A stretch of 64,000 nt of DNA from NCBI GenBank assembly GCA_963662175.1, contig OY759217.1:9922562-9986561 (forward strand). Reading direction: 5' to 3'. A program made the position numbers and the translations under genes. This document shows, one piece after another, positions 9,710 through 20,676 of the stretch (within the stretch, counting starts at the first letter, position 1; each line of letters begins with the position of its first letter). This DNA is from Aradus depressus. Its lineage: Eukaryota > Arthropoda > Insecta > Hemiptera > Aradidae. The notes under the pieces were generated by a model that was not told the origin of the DNA, made no database searches, and was given only the letters and a program-made list of their open reading frames with translations.

Positions 9710-10690
9710 TACTTTCTTAGACCTATAGTGTATGGAAGTGCGAAAATCCGAGATCCATGTTTTAACTGAATCACGATTAGATGATGTCTGTATGTGAATA
9801 GAAATTTATGTGCACTCTGTTTAAAAAACGATTGTATCTATACTACTGAATAAAAACACTTAGAACAAGTCAAAAAATTCCACTATATTTATATACACTA
9901 CACAATAATATTATATTTCGTTGGTTAGAGCATTGTCAAGTGTACAGGATACAGACTTATGACTCGTACAGGATACAGACTTATGACTCGTACAGGATAC
10001 AGACTTATGACCGTCATATCCTGTACACTTGACAAAGCTCTAACCAGCGAAATATATTGTGTATTTTATATAAATATAGTGGAATTTTTGGACTTGTCCT
10101 AAGTGTTTTTATTCAGTAGTATACAATGAACTTTCACAAGATCTCTGGTGAAAACATCTCTGATTGTAGCTATAAATTTCAAATGAAGATGTCACATGTG
10201 CGTTAGATCTGATTCGATTTTGGTCAAAGTTTTACTGCTTATATTTATGATCAAAAGAAAAATTGCTTTAAATAAAAGTGTAGATGAAACTAAAATGCAC
10301 ATAGCGTATAAAACATGATATACTCGTACATACTGAAAACCGTCCTGAAATGTTTTGAAACCAATTTCTTTAGACGTTTGCTCGATTTACGCGAAAACTA
10401 TTAGACCTATTAAAAAATTAGTTCTTACCAAAAATGTCGCTAATACAATTTCCAATCACCTACTGTCCTCAGATTTGGAGTAGAATCAATGTGACCAAAG
10501 TTATAATGCCACAAAGAATGAAGAATACATTTCTGTAGGAAATATTTAAAAGTATTGTTTGTAAAAAAATTGATATACCTAGATAGTCTTTTATAAATAA
10601 CGATAAAAATAGTATATATGATGTGGTGGCCATTGCAGGACTTTCATATACCAACCACGCCTTTACAGGTTACTCTCTCTTCCCCTCTAA
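9710..10690 (+). mobile_element. HP-B repeat, hairpin at left, split by FB element
   Basis: Starts ACTTTCTTAGACCTATAGTG then TATGGAAGT (hairpin) and continues to 9839. FB is then inserted. The body resumes at 10162 with GATTGTAGCTATAAATTTC and goes to the far end GACTTTCATATACCAACCACG plus a pyrimidine tail. The internal region around 10250-10330 is diverged. Confidence 0.8.
9840..10161 (+). mobile_element. FB fold-back element, copy 1
   Basis: Target duplication GATTGTATCT/GATTGTAGCT at 9830-9839 and 10162-10171 (9 of 10). Arms of about 105 bp are inverted: TACTACTGAATAAAAAC at the left, TTTTTATTCAGTAGTA at about 10109-10124. A one-sided tail (TACAATGAACTTTCACAAG and on) lies only at the right. 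Three 24-bp direct repeats (CAGGATACAGACTTATGAC) sit in the loop. Each arm has a GCTC-TAAC stem followed by GAAA. The second copy is 47024-47253, inverted. Confidence 0.85.
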
Positions 10691-10694
10691 TATG

Positions 10695-11098
10695 AAAGTA
10701 TTCATTTTTATTAAATAGTAAATACAGTTAATGGTATATCTCAGGGTAATAAGTAATACAATGAAAAAATATATATCTTTAAAAACTATTTCTGTTACTG
10801 AGAATAAAGATTTTATGTTAGTAATATTATTTACCTGTTGAAAATTTTAAGAAAATGATACTAAAGTAATTTTATCTTAAGGAACTTAAGCTTAGCTTAA
10901 CTTGGCTACAAAACTTAAAGTTCCTCGAGAAGCACCAATCTACTTTGTTCTCAATCTTTCCAATTAGCCATTGAATTATTTAATTAGAAGTTGTAAACTA
11001 ACGAAGTCTTAAATATTATTGAATTTAATGTTTTTATCGAAAGGAAGTTTGTGTGCTAGTCAATGGTGGTTAATGTAAAAATCAAATCCGTGATAATA
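10695..11098. other. No recognised feature
   Basis: AT-rich, no usable reading frame or family repeat. Confidence 0.35.
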
Positions 11099-11100
11099 TG

Positions 11101-11262
11101 AGAGCGACGATAGCCTAGAGGTAAGCGTACTTGCCTATTGACCTTAAGATAAGCGGGTTCAAATGCGACTGAACTCCTTAGTTTTTTTTTTTATCTGGGA
11201 CGTGAAAAAACCTTGAGCACGCCATCCTTCGGATGGGATCTTGAGCGTATTTTAGTCTGTGC
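11101..11262 (+). mobile_element. SINE-1-like, 5' half
   Basis: tRNA-like head with A box TAGCCTAGAGG and B-box remnant GGGTTCAAATGC. It continues TTATCTGGGACGTGAAAAA and CACGCCATCCTTCGGATGG. After 11262 the sequence departs from the SINE-1 body (GTGCAAGCTAGGTTTAAGG and on), so this may be a separate subfamily. Confidence 0.7.
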
Positions 11263-11406
11263 AAGCTAGGTTTAAGGTCAAAATTTAGTTCACGTATTTT
11301 TACGTGGTGAGGGCTAGAGGTGTCAATTCGACCCTCATTCGATGTTTTATGTACTTCGACCACCTGAATCCAAAAATGACAATAAAATAAATAAGTGTCT
11401 GTATGT

Positions 11407-11712
11407 ATAGGTTAGGTTTTATGACTCATGCCCGGGCTTTAACTACGAGGTCATATTGCCTACTACCAGAGCGCACTTTCGTCACTCTGGTGGACATGAG
11501 CCCAACTCTACTGTGGGAGTCCTAAATTTTTATTCACCTAGGGCAGGTGTCTTTAACGAGTAACTGACATCGTACAGGCTCGGGACCATCGCCTAACGTC
11601 CCATCCGAAGGACGGCTTGCTTTAAGTTGATTTTACTTCCCAGATAAAATAAACTAAGGGCCTCGGTAGGGTTTCGAACCCACGATCTTGAGCTCAGAAG
11701 ACAAGCACCCAT
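11407..11712 (-). mobile_element. SINE-1, nearly full length
   Basis: Read on the minus strand: head with GAGCTCAAGATCGTGGG and B box GGGTTCGAAACCC, then GGCCCTTAGTTTATTTTATC, body, and GCCCGGGCATGAGTCATAAAA with one AACCT tail unit at 11407-11415. The first bases of the tRNA-like head are missing at 11712. Confidence 0.85.
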
Positions 11713-11859
11713 ATGTATATTTATTTGTCCTATATTTGTATACAGTTTCTGCTAAAAAAAGTAATTTTGTTTAATGTGGCTTCAGATATATTCGTAAATA
11801 AGAATTTTCAAGCATAAGATATTATGCAGCATCACTTCTCCCATTTATTTTTTGCCTTT

Positions 11860-11930
11860 GCAATTGCAAACGTTTCGAAAATCGCTCCCGTCATCAGTAT
11901 CATGACATCATAATATCATACATGTGTTCT
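11860..11930 (-). ncRNA. Degenerate hammerhead-like terminal motif
   Basis: Minus strand: CTGATGA (11891-11897), one unpaired C, a wobble-rich stem GGGAG..TTTTC, then GAAA followed by palindrome AAACGTTT (about 11868-11875). Same layout as the clearer copies at 6155 and 22145 but with a weakened stem. Confidence 0.4.
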
Positions 11931-11934
11931 TCAG

Positions 11935-12262
11935 GTTAACTATTCCTTCTGTCAGTCAGAATCTTCCTTCTATAGAACATATTTATTGAGTCAACTTCTA
12001 TATTTAAAAACTTATTTTCGAATTAAGAATCTCACACAACCCAAAAATTAATAGATTTTCAATACAATGGGGTAGAAAAGGAGGGTTAAGAGAGTGGATA
12101 TAACTTCTAACCCTTAATAATCCTCCATGAAATGAACATTGCGATGTGACATTTTAGCCAAAAGAAGCTTAGAGGGATGTAGGTTATTGCAAATATTTGA
12201 CCGACGTTTTGTTGTTCATGCGATTAATAATTGTCGCTTGAAAAATCCTGTACTCTTATAAG
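11935..12262. other. No recognised feature
   Basis: AT-rich, no frame or family repeat recognised. Confidence 0.35.
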
Positions 12263-12265
12263 GTA

Positions 12266-12701
12266 GGTGCACCAAATAAGGCCATAGTTCCCAATAAGGC
12301 CACCCCTCCTTATTTAAGAAACTTTCAATAAAATCTGTCGGATGGCAGCACCCACAAGTTCAGAAATGGTGTTCAGGAGGTGAAAGTTCGTTTTTCTGAG
12401 TTGACTCTAAGCTACCAAGGTAAGTTTGTCCTAAGCACTTGAGTATTAAATATTTGTGGCTGCTTTATGAAGTGGTGATTCTTTTGAAGTATTATTAATG
12501 TAGATTTGAAATTTTTGATCGATTTCCAGTTGAGCTTGCTGATAATGGCTGAAAAGTGCGTGGGGAGCAGGACGTTGTGTGTAGAGTAGAGAGTAGTGTG
12601 CCCCGGAGCATATTTAAACTTTGCCAAGTTTCAAGCAAATCGATCGAGTAGTTTGGCGATGAAAAATCGTCAAAACTTAAGGTGGGCTTATTTTGCGCAC
12701 C
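12266..12701. mobile_element. Mariner/Tc1-like MITE candidate
   Basis: Outer ends GGTGCACCAAATAAGGCCA at the left and the inverse of GGTGCGCAAAATAAGCCCACC at the right (about 17 of 21 matching) are flanked by TA on both sides (12264-12265, 12702-12703). A second AATAAGGCCAC follows inside the left end. ORFs inside (minus 90 codons, plus 70 codons) show no transposase motif. TIR plus TA fits the Tc1/mariner superfamily. Confidence 0.55.
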
Positions 12702-12703
12702 TA

Positions 12704-14360
12704 CTATACTTATTATTACGAACATTGACAGAAGTATTTTCAATAAAGACGGCTCCATGTGGCACATGTCTAGCCATATTCATGGAACCCTTCAAAGCAG
12801 ATTATTAAACGCATCTTCAACGTGACACTTCAGCTGATATGAGAAAAAGATGAAAGCTGCCTGTGCCTCCAATGTAAATATTGACTCGACTTTTGTTTTC
12901 AAACAAAATCAAATATTAGTAAGGGGAAGAAATGATTAAAGGAAAAATATATAAAAAAACGTATACAGAGGAGGGGAGGGGAGGGTTAGTGGTTGAAGTG
13001 GGTCTGGGGGTGGGGGGTTTGAATTTCCAGTGACACTAAGACAACACTGCCGAGGAAGGCGAACATTAATATCTGAGAAGATTTGCATAGAGTTTCAATA
13101 ATCAGAGCTACGTCGAGAGGCGAACAAATTTGAATAGGGCGTATCCTGAATAGAAGGGCCCCCCCCCCCTCCCCTTTGGGATTAAACTAGGGTTGGTAAG
13201 GATTGGGATTTAATGAAATCTTGTATAATTATAAATGTTGAGGGGAGAGTTGGTGGCATCCAAGTAATGAATTTTGTAATGCACCAAAGTCAAATGTAGG
13301 ATGCAAACATGGAGAGAAAGGCGTTGTACATTTCAACGCCTTGTTCGCTAAAACAAACAAAGGATTAATTGTCCAAGCCCTGGCAGTCAACACCGGGGAA
13401 ATTAACTGCAATTCTGTTGTCTCAACACTTCCTTGTATACACTCTGCTAAAAATTGATCCACACGAAGCTTGTAGACCATGATCCTGGACAGATCGTTAG
13501 AAAACATCCTATACAAGTTTTTGGCTAGCATATTATTCTGCTTTAGGGTCGTATCGTTGGGATGTATCGATATGTGATATACCATGTGATAAAAAAATTA
13601 TTGTTGTTAAATAAAATTAAAAAATATATAAGTATAAATAATAATTAAATAAACAATAAATTACCACATTTCCTGTAGAAATTTTATAACTGATCTTCTA
13701 TTTAATTTTGATTTCTATAGTAATTTCCGAAAAGGGCCCTAAAAAAAATATCAAAAGTTCAAGACGTGCAATTTTGAAGAAAATGCACGTAATTTAAAAA
13801 AAAAAATTCAATTAACATACCTTTCAGTTGGATTTCTAAAGAGATGCCATTTTTAGTTTTATTTGAATAATGTTAAATCTAATCCAAAGGTTTTCAAATT
13901 ATCTTAATGGGCCAAAAGGGAAAATGAATAGCATAGAATTTACGAGAACAAATATTGGGTTTATGTTCTTAAATCTAGATTATAAAAACTAAAAAAACTA
14001 AGATTACTAAACTAAAAAAAAAAAACATTAAATTAATTTTTATTTTTTTAAAATCTTATAAACTAATAAATATTTCAGAGTTATCTTGGGGCATATAAAA
14101 CATATAAACAAATAAAAGTGCCTTCTTTTTTCAAATAATTTCACCGTCAATTCACTCCTATTTAGTTCATTGCATCTTAAGCCTAAACACAACTGTCCAT
14201 CTTCACTCAGACCGTCTCCATTCAACCCAGGCCTCGACTCGTCTCTACACACACTAAAAACAGCTGATGGCCGTGTTTTGTTTTATACATTTGTTTTAAA
14301 AGAAAATTGCTATTTATAGAAAAAATAAATATAATTAATTTTTTTTTATTATTAGTAATC
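12704..14360. other. Mostly featureless; 118-codon ORF of unknown nature
   Basis: A purine-rich tract (12960-13020) and a C run (about 13158-13170) are simple sequence. The minus frame 13229-13585 is the longest; it has a fairly protein-like composition but no family I can name, and no splice context. AT-rich with A runs at 13795 and 14020. Confidence 0.35.
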
Positions 14361-14361
14361 T

Positions 14362-14769
14362 GGCAGTTATTAGAGTTTTAGTGTTGAGCCTCATTCCTAA
14401 CCCCCCCCCCCTTCCTTTTGCTCAACTTGACTGAAAATCTATAAGTTTTGTCCTTATGGGGTTTTGATCACACATATAAAATTTCGTGTAGATACATTCA
14501 TTCTATCAGCGATTATAAGAGTTTTTATGTTAAGCTTCCCCCTAAAATCTCTCCCTTCCCTTTCGTCGATTTGACTGAAAAACAATAGGTGTCGTCGTTG
14601 GATGTTTCTGAATTAAATTTCGTGTCGATATATTCATTCTATAGGAAGTTATCGTGTGTACAGACAATCTAGAATATCGGAGAACATGAAATTCCGTTGA
14701 AAAGTCTGTATCAAATTTTTGACCGATTACATAACTTCCCCTATACTTCGTACAGAGCTGGGGAAGTAA
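14362..14769 (-). mobile_element. HP-A repeat, hairpin at right, with A tail
   Basis: Reverse orientation. Two internal units each contain TTTCGTGTAGATACATTCATTC or TTTCGTGTCGATATATTCATTC preceded by a pyrimidine-rich block. The right end is the clear hairpin ACTTCCCC-TATACTTCGTA-CAGAGCTGGGGAAGT, followed by about 15 A. A C run occupies the site where other copies have long G/C runs. Confidence 0.85.
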
Positions 14770-15885
14770 AAAAAAAAAAAAAGAATCAGGGGTAGGTGCT
14801 AAGGAATTTTTCTCATTTAGCGGGAGTTCCACCTGTTGTGTGTGACGTATATTAGATGTACCACAATTTTTTTTTTCTATTTCTTTAATATAAAACAATG
14901 AGCTAAGAAATCAAACTACAGTCCATTTACACTACGCCTCATTGCCAATGCGCCATTTTACGTTTCCAATCCCACATTGCATAATGACCTTAACTTCCCA
15001 TTTATACCCACTGTTATCAGGAGTACACGCTATCAAAATTTTCACGATCAACACCATCATCACGCCAATCCACTTATTAAAAAATTATCCATAGACACTC
15101 TCCCCACAAATCCCACTACGACGCCTAAAGGGGGCATGGCAGAGGGACTTGTTCCAGGACTCTCTTCGGTCACGTACCTCAGCAGTCCAGCCACGCACTT
15201 AATACTGCTCAACATCACAATTATTAATGACAAGCGTTATGTCGTTGTAAATATGTATATAAATGTAATATAAAACATTTGTTTACAATTCATGTAAGTT
15301 TATTATGTACAAATTACCTTATCCATTAGACGCTTCCACAAAGAGCTTGCAGTCTTCCATCAACCTTAGCTTCAGTAATTATGCAATTGCAACTTACATA
15401 TTCATGAAGGAGACCTCCCCCCAATGTATCATTGGCTATGGAAGTGGTCCGCTAAGCTGAAAGAGAAGGATTATAGTTTAATTAAATTAGGAGAAGGACA
15501 GGATGTGTGTGGGACAGGAGGGGTTTAAGGTGAAGAAATATTGGTAGGGCTGAAGGGGAGGGGCTTTAGAGGGGTGGGAGGGCTTTGGCAGGGCCGGCAA
15601 CAGAGGCTCAAGCCCTACAACTTTATTGTTAATTAGAAAAGAGCTGCATTTCCCCTGTTTTCTTTATTGTTAACCTTCCTCTCAACCTACGATCTCCCAG
15701 CTACTACAACTCTTTCAGTCCTCCTTTTTTTTCTATTTATTTTCTCTACATTTTATTTCTATTTTATTTTATTATTTTTTTTTTTAACAATTAAAGATGC
15801 ACTTTATAAAGAGAAAAGTTAAAACAAGTTGTTTAGAAAACTAATTTCAAGGTTTCATTTTCTTCAATTTTTCGTTTCTTCTTGC
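14770..15885. other. No recognised feature
   Basis: Less repetitive than neighbours. A His/Thr/Asn-rich 98-codon plus frame (14977-15273) has no recognised domain. A purine-rich G tract lies at 15480-15600 and T-rich sequence at 15725-15785. Confidence 0.35.
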
Positions 15886-15888
15886 TTA

Positions 15889-16414
15889 GGGGCCATTCAT
15901 AAATTACGTAAGGCATTTAGGAGGGGGGGGGGGGGGGGGGGGGGGGATAAGCTCAATATTACTAATTCTTACTTACCATAGGACAGGGGGGTAAAGAATT
16001 TTATCTTATGTAAGTTTTTGAATTTAAACTACTACTTTCGCGCTAAGAAATGGCGCTATTGGATAGCGCCATCTGTACTTAGTTCTCAAATTCAGTATTG
16101 AATACTACAGAAATCATATGGTCTCAGTACTTCTTGACATTTTTTTATTCTATTGTCTCGCTGACTAGGGATTTCCCTTTGCTTGAATTTTGAAAAATAA
16201 TTGTAATTTTAGTATCATTTATTTATTATACCTGACATGTCTGCATATTTACATCCACTATTATTCAAAGCTTGGGTACAAGCTGCTCAAACTGTCTTTT
16301 ATTTTATCAATACGATCATTTCTTACGAAAATTTCTTATCAAGGTGTAGGGGGGGGGGGGGGGGGGGGGTCAAATTAGCTTTAAAAAAGCCTTATGTAAT
16401 TTATGAATGGCCCC
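15889..16414. mobile_element. TIR element with TTA target duplication, 526 bp
   Basis: Ends GGGGCCATTCATAAATTACG and the inverse at 16389-16414 match at 25 of 26 positions. TTA at 15886-15888 and 16415-16417 is a 3-bp duplication, as PIF/Harbinger-type elements make. Long G runs lie about 30 bp inside each end (15920-15946 and 16349-16369), both on the plus strand. No transposase. A perfect small hairpin lies inside. Confidence 0.8.
16050..16072. repeat. Perfect 10-bp stem hairpin
   Basis: ATGGCGCTAT - TGG - ATAGCGCCAT: 10 bp with a 3-nt loop, GC-rich in an AT-rich setting, inside the TTA-flanked TIR element. Confidence 0.85.
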
Positions 16415-16504
16415 TTATTGACTCTCTCTCGACGCTTCTCTGATAGGTTAGCTTGGTTCTGGCTGCTTCTCCATTCCCGCGATACTCGTCACGGGTTGCT
16501 TAAT

Positions 16505-16592
16505 GGCCACTTCTGTCCGGTATTTCTTACAGAGTTATTTGACAATATTTTGAGGCACTTCTACGTTCCCTCTGAACCAGAAGGAATTTTTT
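16505..16592 (+). repeat. Diverged single-arm relative of the 8474-8640 hairpin
   Basis: GGCCACTTCTGTCCGGTATTT, then TTGACAATATTTTGAGGCAC and TGAACCAGAAGGAAT, align with the left arm and tip of the 8.5-kb hairpin. The other arm is missing. Shows that the hairpin belongs to a dispersed family. Confidence 0.65.
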
Positions 16593-16739
16593 TTATTGTG
16601 ACGTAAAAAAACAAAACAAAAATACACCTTTAGTTACCATAATTTGAAAAGAAATTCATGATATGCGAAACTCAGTAACCTCTTATATATACAAGATATA
16701 CTTATAGTAGTAAACTATATACTTCTAGTTTAACTTCTA

Positions 16740-17367
16740 GTTTTAATACCACATATAATTTGGCTAATTATGATTTAATAAATAAGCTGGATATTTTAAT
16801 GATAATTTAATGATTGAAGATGAGTTATTAAATTTGAATTATAAAAGGCACAACCAAGAGGATCAACAAATACGTTCATTGTGTGCTACAGATGAAGTAG
16901 AATCAGTTTTTCATTTTATGTGCAGTTGTCCGGCCTTGCGGAAATATAGGATTATATATTTTAGTCATGATTATTTGTCAAAATGTGAATTGTTGCGGTA
17001 TTTGAATGGTGAAAGCTGGTCTGTTGTTCTCAAGTATTGTAAGGCGACCTGGTCATTTAGGCTTTTTACAAATTAATCTAAAGTAAAAAATTATGAGTAG
17101 AGTATTTCAATAATATTATTTTTTGTATTTAAAATGTAAAGGCAGGGGATTACTTTTATTTCTATTTATTTACTTTCTTATTTTTTTAAATTATGTTACT
17201 TGAAACTTTGTTACCTATATATAGAAAATAAAGTAAAAATTATAGCCTTTGAACTTCCCCCTTTCTTGGTATGTACCAGGGGTATCTGTCAAAATGTTAT
17301 CCATAATTTTGAATTGTATTTGTATTTTTGGCAAAGTAATAAAGACAGTTTATTATTATTATTATAT
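16740..17367 (+). pseudogene. LINE 3' end: C-terminal ORF remnant, 3' UTR and (ATT)n tail
   Basis: The 88-codon frame 16810-17076 is the C-terminus of a non-LTR retrotransposon ORF2: a zinc-knuckle remnant (SLCATDE..ESVFHFMCSCPAL, first Cys of the usual pair lost), then CELLRYLNGESWSVVLKYC. After the stop come about 290 bp of AT-rich 3' UTR ending AATAAAGACAGTTTATTATT with more ATT units. 5'-truncated; clade uncertain. Confidence 0.72.
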
Positions 17368-17369
17368 TA

Positions 17370-17925
17370 CTTATAGTAAATTGCATTCTTAATGCAAAAT
17401 AGTTGCAAAGCAGCCTCAAGGATGTGCGTATATGCAGCTCAATCCGCTGATTGACTGAAATGATACAAATCGCGTTCAGGTGTAGAGGAATCATCACAAC
17501 TGTTCATAGAAGACATTCCTTATATGCGAGTGGAAGACTGTGTGAGTTCGGTCTACTAACTGAAAATTTCAAAATACTTGGAAAATACACATACAAAATC
17601 TAGATTGGCCTTTCGCCATTGGCGAAATATCACTGTACAGAAATAATGGAAACAAAAACTGTCATCCCTTACAAGGACTTTCCCCCAGTTGGGGAAGAGG
17701 GAATATCTCTGAGGGTAGTGATCTTCGTCTTACTTGACTGAAGCCTTTGTCTATATAATTTTGTTCTCGCATATCTCTTTCCTTTTCCGTTGTGTATTCT
17801 CTTACCTGAAGAGATAATAAAACTACATTAATAGACTCTATCAAGCTTGAAACAAACAGACACAGACAGACAAACTTAAGCGGAAAAATGAATATAACGA
17901 AAAAAGGTTCAAAATCAAAGTGTTT
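17370..17925. other. No recognised feature
   Basis: No frame above 70 codons, no family repeat recognised. Confidence 0.35.
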
Positions 17926-17927
17926 TG

Positions 17928-17978
17928 CTATATGACCTCGTAGTTAAAGCCTGGGCATGAGTGATAATAACTAACTAT
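17928..17978 (+). mobile_element. SINE-1 3' fragment
   Basis: TATATGACCTCGTAGTTAAA then GCCTGGGCATGAGTGATAATAACTAACT: last 50 bp of the tetranucleotide-tail subfamily. Confidence 0.7.
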
Positions 17979-18159
17979 ATATTACAACTACACGTTTACA
18001 TTTATTAGAATATTGTAAAGAATATTGGTTTTTGATTTTTCGTATACTACCTATTAGCGTAATTTTGCTCGCGAACAATCGCGTTGCTTTAGCTAAGGAT
18101 GGCACAACTAAACGGGTTCAAGCAAGCCTTTATGATTAATATCTCGGGAGGTATACCGA

Positions 18160-18400
18160 ACTCGGATTAAGATTGGACTAAGGATCTTTTGGAGCGTACA
18201 TGGAGAGAAAAGTCCACATGCAGACAGTCGAAGATGTTCCAAGGAGTTGAAGGATGGGATCCTGAACCTCAACTATAGGAGTCAAGGACAGTCCTACCTG
18301 CGATAGATGTGGCGAAGAAGACGAGACGGCGGCACACTTCCTGGGCATTTGCAGGTTCATTAAGGGAAATGGGAGACTGAGTACTTCATAAAGGACTTGG
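18160..18400 (+). pseudogene. R1/Jockey-like LINE C-terminal remnant
   Basis: In one frame about 18291-18385 reads DSPTCDRCGEEDETAAHF then LGICRFI: a complete C-x2-C-x8-H-x4-C knuckle as found after the reverse transcriptase/RNase H of R1/Jockey/I-type elements. Upstream (18160-18290) is frame-shifted. Following sequence to about 18620 may be its 3' UTR. Confidence 0.65.
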
Positions 18401-18953
18401 TTTAGGCAGTATAAATATACAGGTAACTAAATAAGGGGGAAGCCCAGCGCTTCCAGGGAAGGGATAAGAGCACTGGATGCGTAGGTCCCTAGGTGTAAAA
18501 CACCAGCCCACCACATATATAAGCACCAATGAGCCAGTGTTTCCTTCATATACTTAGAGGGGGGGCCGTGCTTGAATGCTCTGTCCCAGAGTCCCAAGTG
18601 GATTACGGTACGGCCCTGCATAGTTACGTGATCCCTTTCATTTCATTTTTTGAAAGAGCGTTAAAGCGAGAGATGAGGCAGCTCTGAAGTTTCTCAATTT
18701 AGCTGGCTCTGCTAATCCCGGTTCCAATATCCTCTTCGCTTTGCGGTTCTCCTGATTATTGTCAGCCCCTTCGGTTTAATTGCCCCCGGATTACACACAC
18801 CCCTTCTTTCCCACAAGCCGCCCCTAAACAAATCCTCCCATGATGATTAAATGTTTTTTTTTCAACCTTTAAATTCTCTATTTGTGACTGCATTTTGTGA
18901 GTAGCTCAAGAAGAAAAAAGGAGTTGATCCCTAATTTAAAGATTTACTTCCTC
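18401..18953. other. Unassigned, possibly LINE 3' UTR
   Basis: No recognised motif. A 64-codon minus frame at 18427-18621 is not convincing. Confidence 0.3.
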
Positions 18954-18954
18954 G

Positions 18955-19690
18955 GTTATATGAAGTAGAGGGGAAGTTATGTAATCGGTCAACAATTCTA
19001 TGTGGACTTTTCAACGGAATTGATTTCTGACCTCCAGATTCCAAATAAGAAAAAAAAGTATGTCTGTGTGTCTATGAACACAACTCCGGATAGAACGAAT
19101 GTATCGACACAAATTTTATAGGTGAATCCAGAAACCTCTTTCGACGACACCTATCGTTTTTCAGCCCAATCGACCGGAAAAGGAAAGGAGAGATTAGGGG
19201 GGAGCCTTAACATAAAAACTATAATAACTGCCGATGTAATGAATATATCGACACAATATTTCATTTGTGAATTCAAAATCTCATAATGACGACACTTATT
19301 TTGGAGGCATGTTTTCGAGTGGGAGCGACAAGTTAATAGATTAATTCGTTCTGAGGAAGACGTTTCTCAATGTGTTTTTTTTTAACAGAACCGGTTTTCA
19401 ATGCAACAGTGTCTTCATCAGTAGTACATCTATGATTGAAATATAAAATTTTAATGATGAAAAGCATTTAGCAAATCTTAAAGCATCAAGAAGGAGTAAC
19501 AAAATAAAAAACTTGCTTACCCCAACCGTACAGGGGGAGTTCAACACAAAAATCCCAATAACAGCCCATGTAATGAATGTACCGAGTCAACAATTTTTTA
19601 GCTAAAATAGTCGATTGGTCTTAGAGGGAGAGCTAAAACTTAATTGATTAATTCACGCTGGGGAAGTTCATTACCGACGATTTTTTTTTC
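18955..19690 (+). mobile_element. HP-A repeat, nearly full length, interrupted
   Basis: Left hairpin TACTTCCTCGGTTATATGAAG then TAGAGGGGAAGTTATG, then AATCGGTCAACAATTC. Two internal units with CTGCCGATGTAATGAATATA and ATATCGACACAATATT. The right end GTTCTGAGGAAG is seen at 19350, and a second terminus GCTGGGGAAGTTCATTACCGACG at 19658. A hammerhead-like retro fragment is inserted at about 19370-19535. Confidence 0.8.
19370..19535 (-). mobile_element. Penelope-like terminal fragment, degenerate hammerhead
   Basis: Minus strand: CTGATGA (19415-19421), mutated stem with TGTT loop, GAAA, palindrome AACCGGTT (19389-19396). Same family as 22119-22151. Inserted in HP-A. Confidence 0.5.
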
Positions 19691-19779
19691 TTACCTCAAA
19701 CTAGGTAGTGGAACATTCCCTATCTGGATCAATTTAAAGTGGTGACGGGGAAATATTTATAATTATTTATAGGTACTTA

Positions 19780-20000
19780 ACATTTTTTGCTGAGGTATTG
19801 TAAAACACTTAATAAAAATTAAGAGAATGTTTTAAAAAAAATATTGTCAGTATATTGTTAAATCGTGGCTGAAGATGGTAGCAATACCGAAAGTTCTCCC
19901 ATATATTTTACGAAATAAACAATATTTTAAAAAAAAATATACGTTCTTATTTATTTTTTTTATTTACTATTATGCTATGGCATTGATCGTCTAACTCTAT
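19780..20000 (+). mobile_element. Penelope-like terminal fragment with hammerhead-like core
   Basis: CTGAAGA (19869-19875), one T, GGTA-GCAA-TACC stem, GAAA (19889-19892). Downstream CATATATTTTACGAAATAAAC and an A/T tract are shared with 53585-53700. No palindromic helix III follows, so this is a second motif subtype. Confidence 0.5.
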
Positions 20001-20512
20001 TCACAGGAATATAATAGTTATAATGGCTCATGCCCGGACTTTAACTATGAGGTCATATCGCCTACTACCAGAGCTTTCGTCTTTCTGTTAGACATGAACC
20101 CTACTCTCTACAGCAGGAGTCCTAAATTTTTCCTGTCTAGGTTTATTCACCTAAGATAGGGAGGGGTCTTTAACGAGTAACTGATATCGTACAGACTTAA
20201 GCCTAGTCCACACTAGTAGACATAATGCGCGATTTTTGTCTCTGAGACGTGTCTCAGGTTGTCTACGTAGACATGTCTATAGACTAATCCCCGTCTACGG
20301 GCCTGTTGCGAGACCAAAAATCGCAGGTCTAAAGTCTCCCGATTGGAATGGGAGACAGCATGCAATGTTAGACATATTGCGCAACATTTTGACAGTGTGG
20401 ACGTCACTCGGCGTCTAGAGGCGAGACACGTCCCAGTCTGTCTCCAGCTTCCGAGTGGTGTGGTTCGGCTCTTTACAGTTATTTTCCAAAGTTTTACAGT
20501 TGTTTTGAAAAC

Positions 20513-20675
20513 ATGTGGTCTAACGAGAAAATTTTAAAACTAATTGAAGATTACCATGCGTCTTATTGTTTGTGGGATGTTACGAGACCCGACTACAAAA
20601 ACCGGGTAAAAAGAGAAGTGGCCCTGGAAAAAGCACAATGTGACAGTGGTGGAGATAGAAAATGAAATCCGTAAT
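20513..20675 (+). pseudogene. MADF-type accessory protein, N-terminal remnant
   Basis: From ATG at 20513: MWSNEKILKLIEDYHASYC, then LWDVTRPDYKNRVKR, matching the MADF DNA-binding fold (W, E, L, I-x2-Y, LWD, YKN). This frame stops at 20665. A frameshift near 20632 restores the expected NVTVVEIENEIRNI. MADF/Myb-like proteins accompany PIF/Harbinger transposases and help bind the element ends. Cut off by the internal deletion. Confidence 0.75.
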
Positions 20676-20676
20676 A

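Noticed and set aside
13229..13585. 118-codon ORF as a gene
   Set aside because: No recognised motif, no splice or promoter context; in 64 kb of six-frame sequence such a length is expected by chance.
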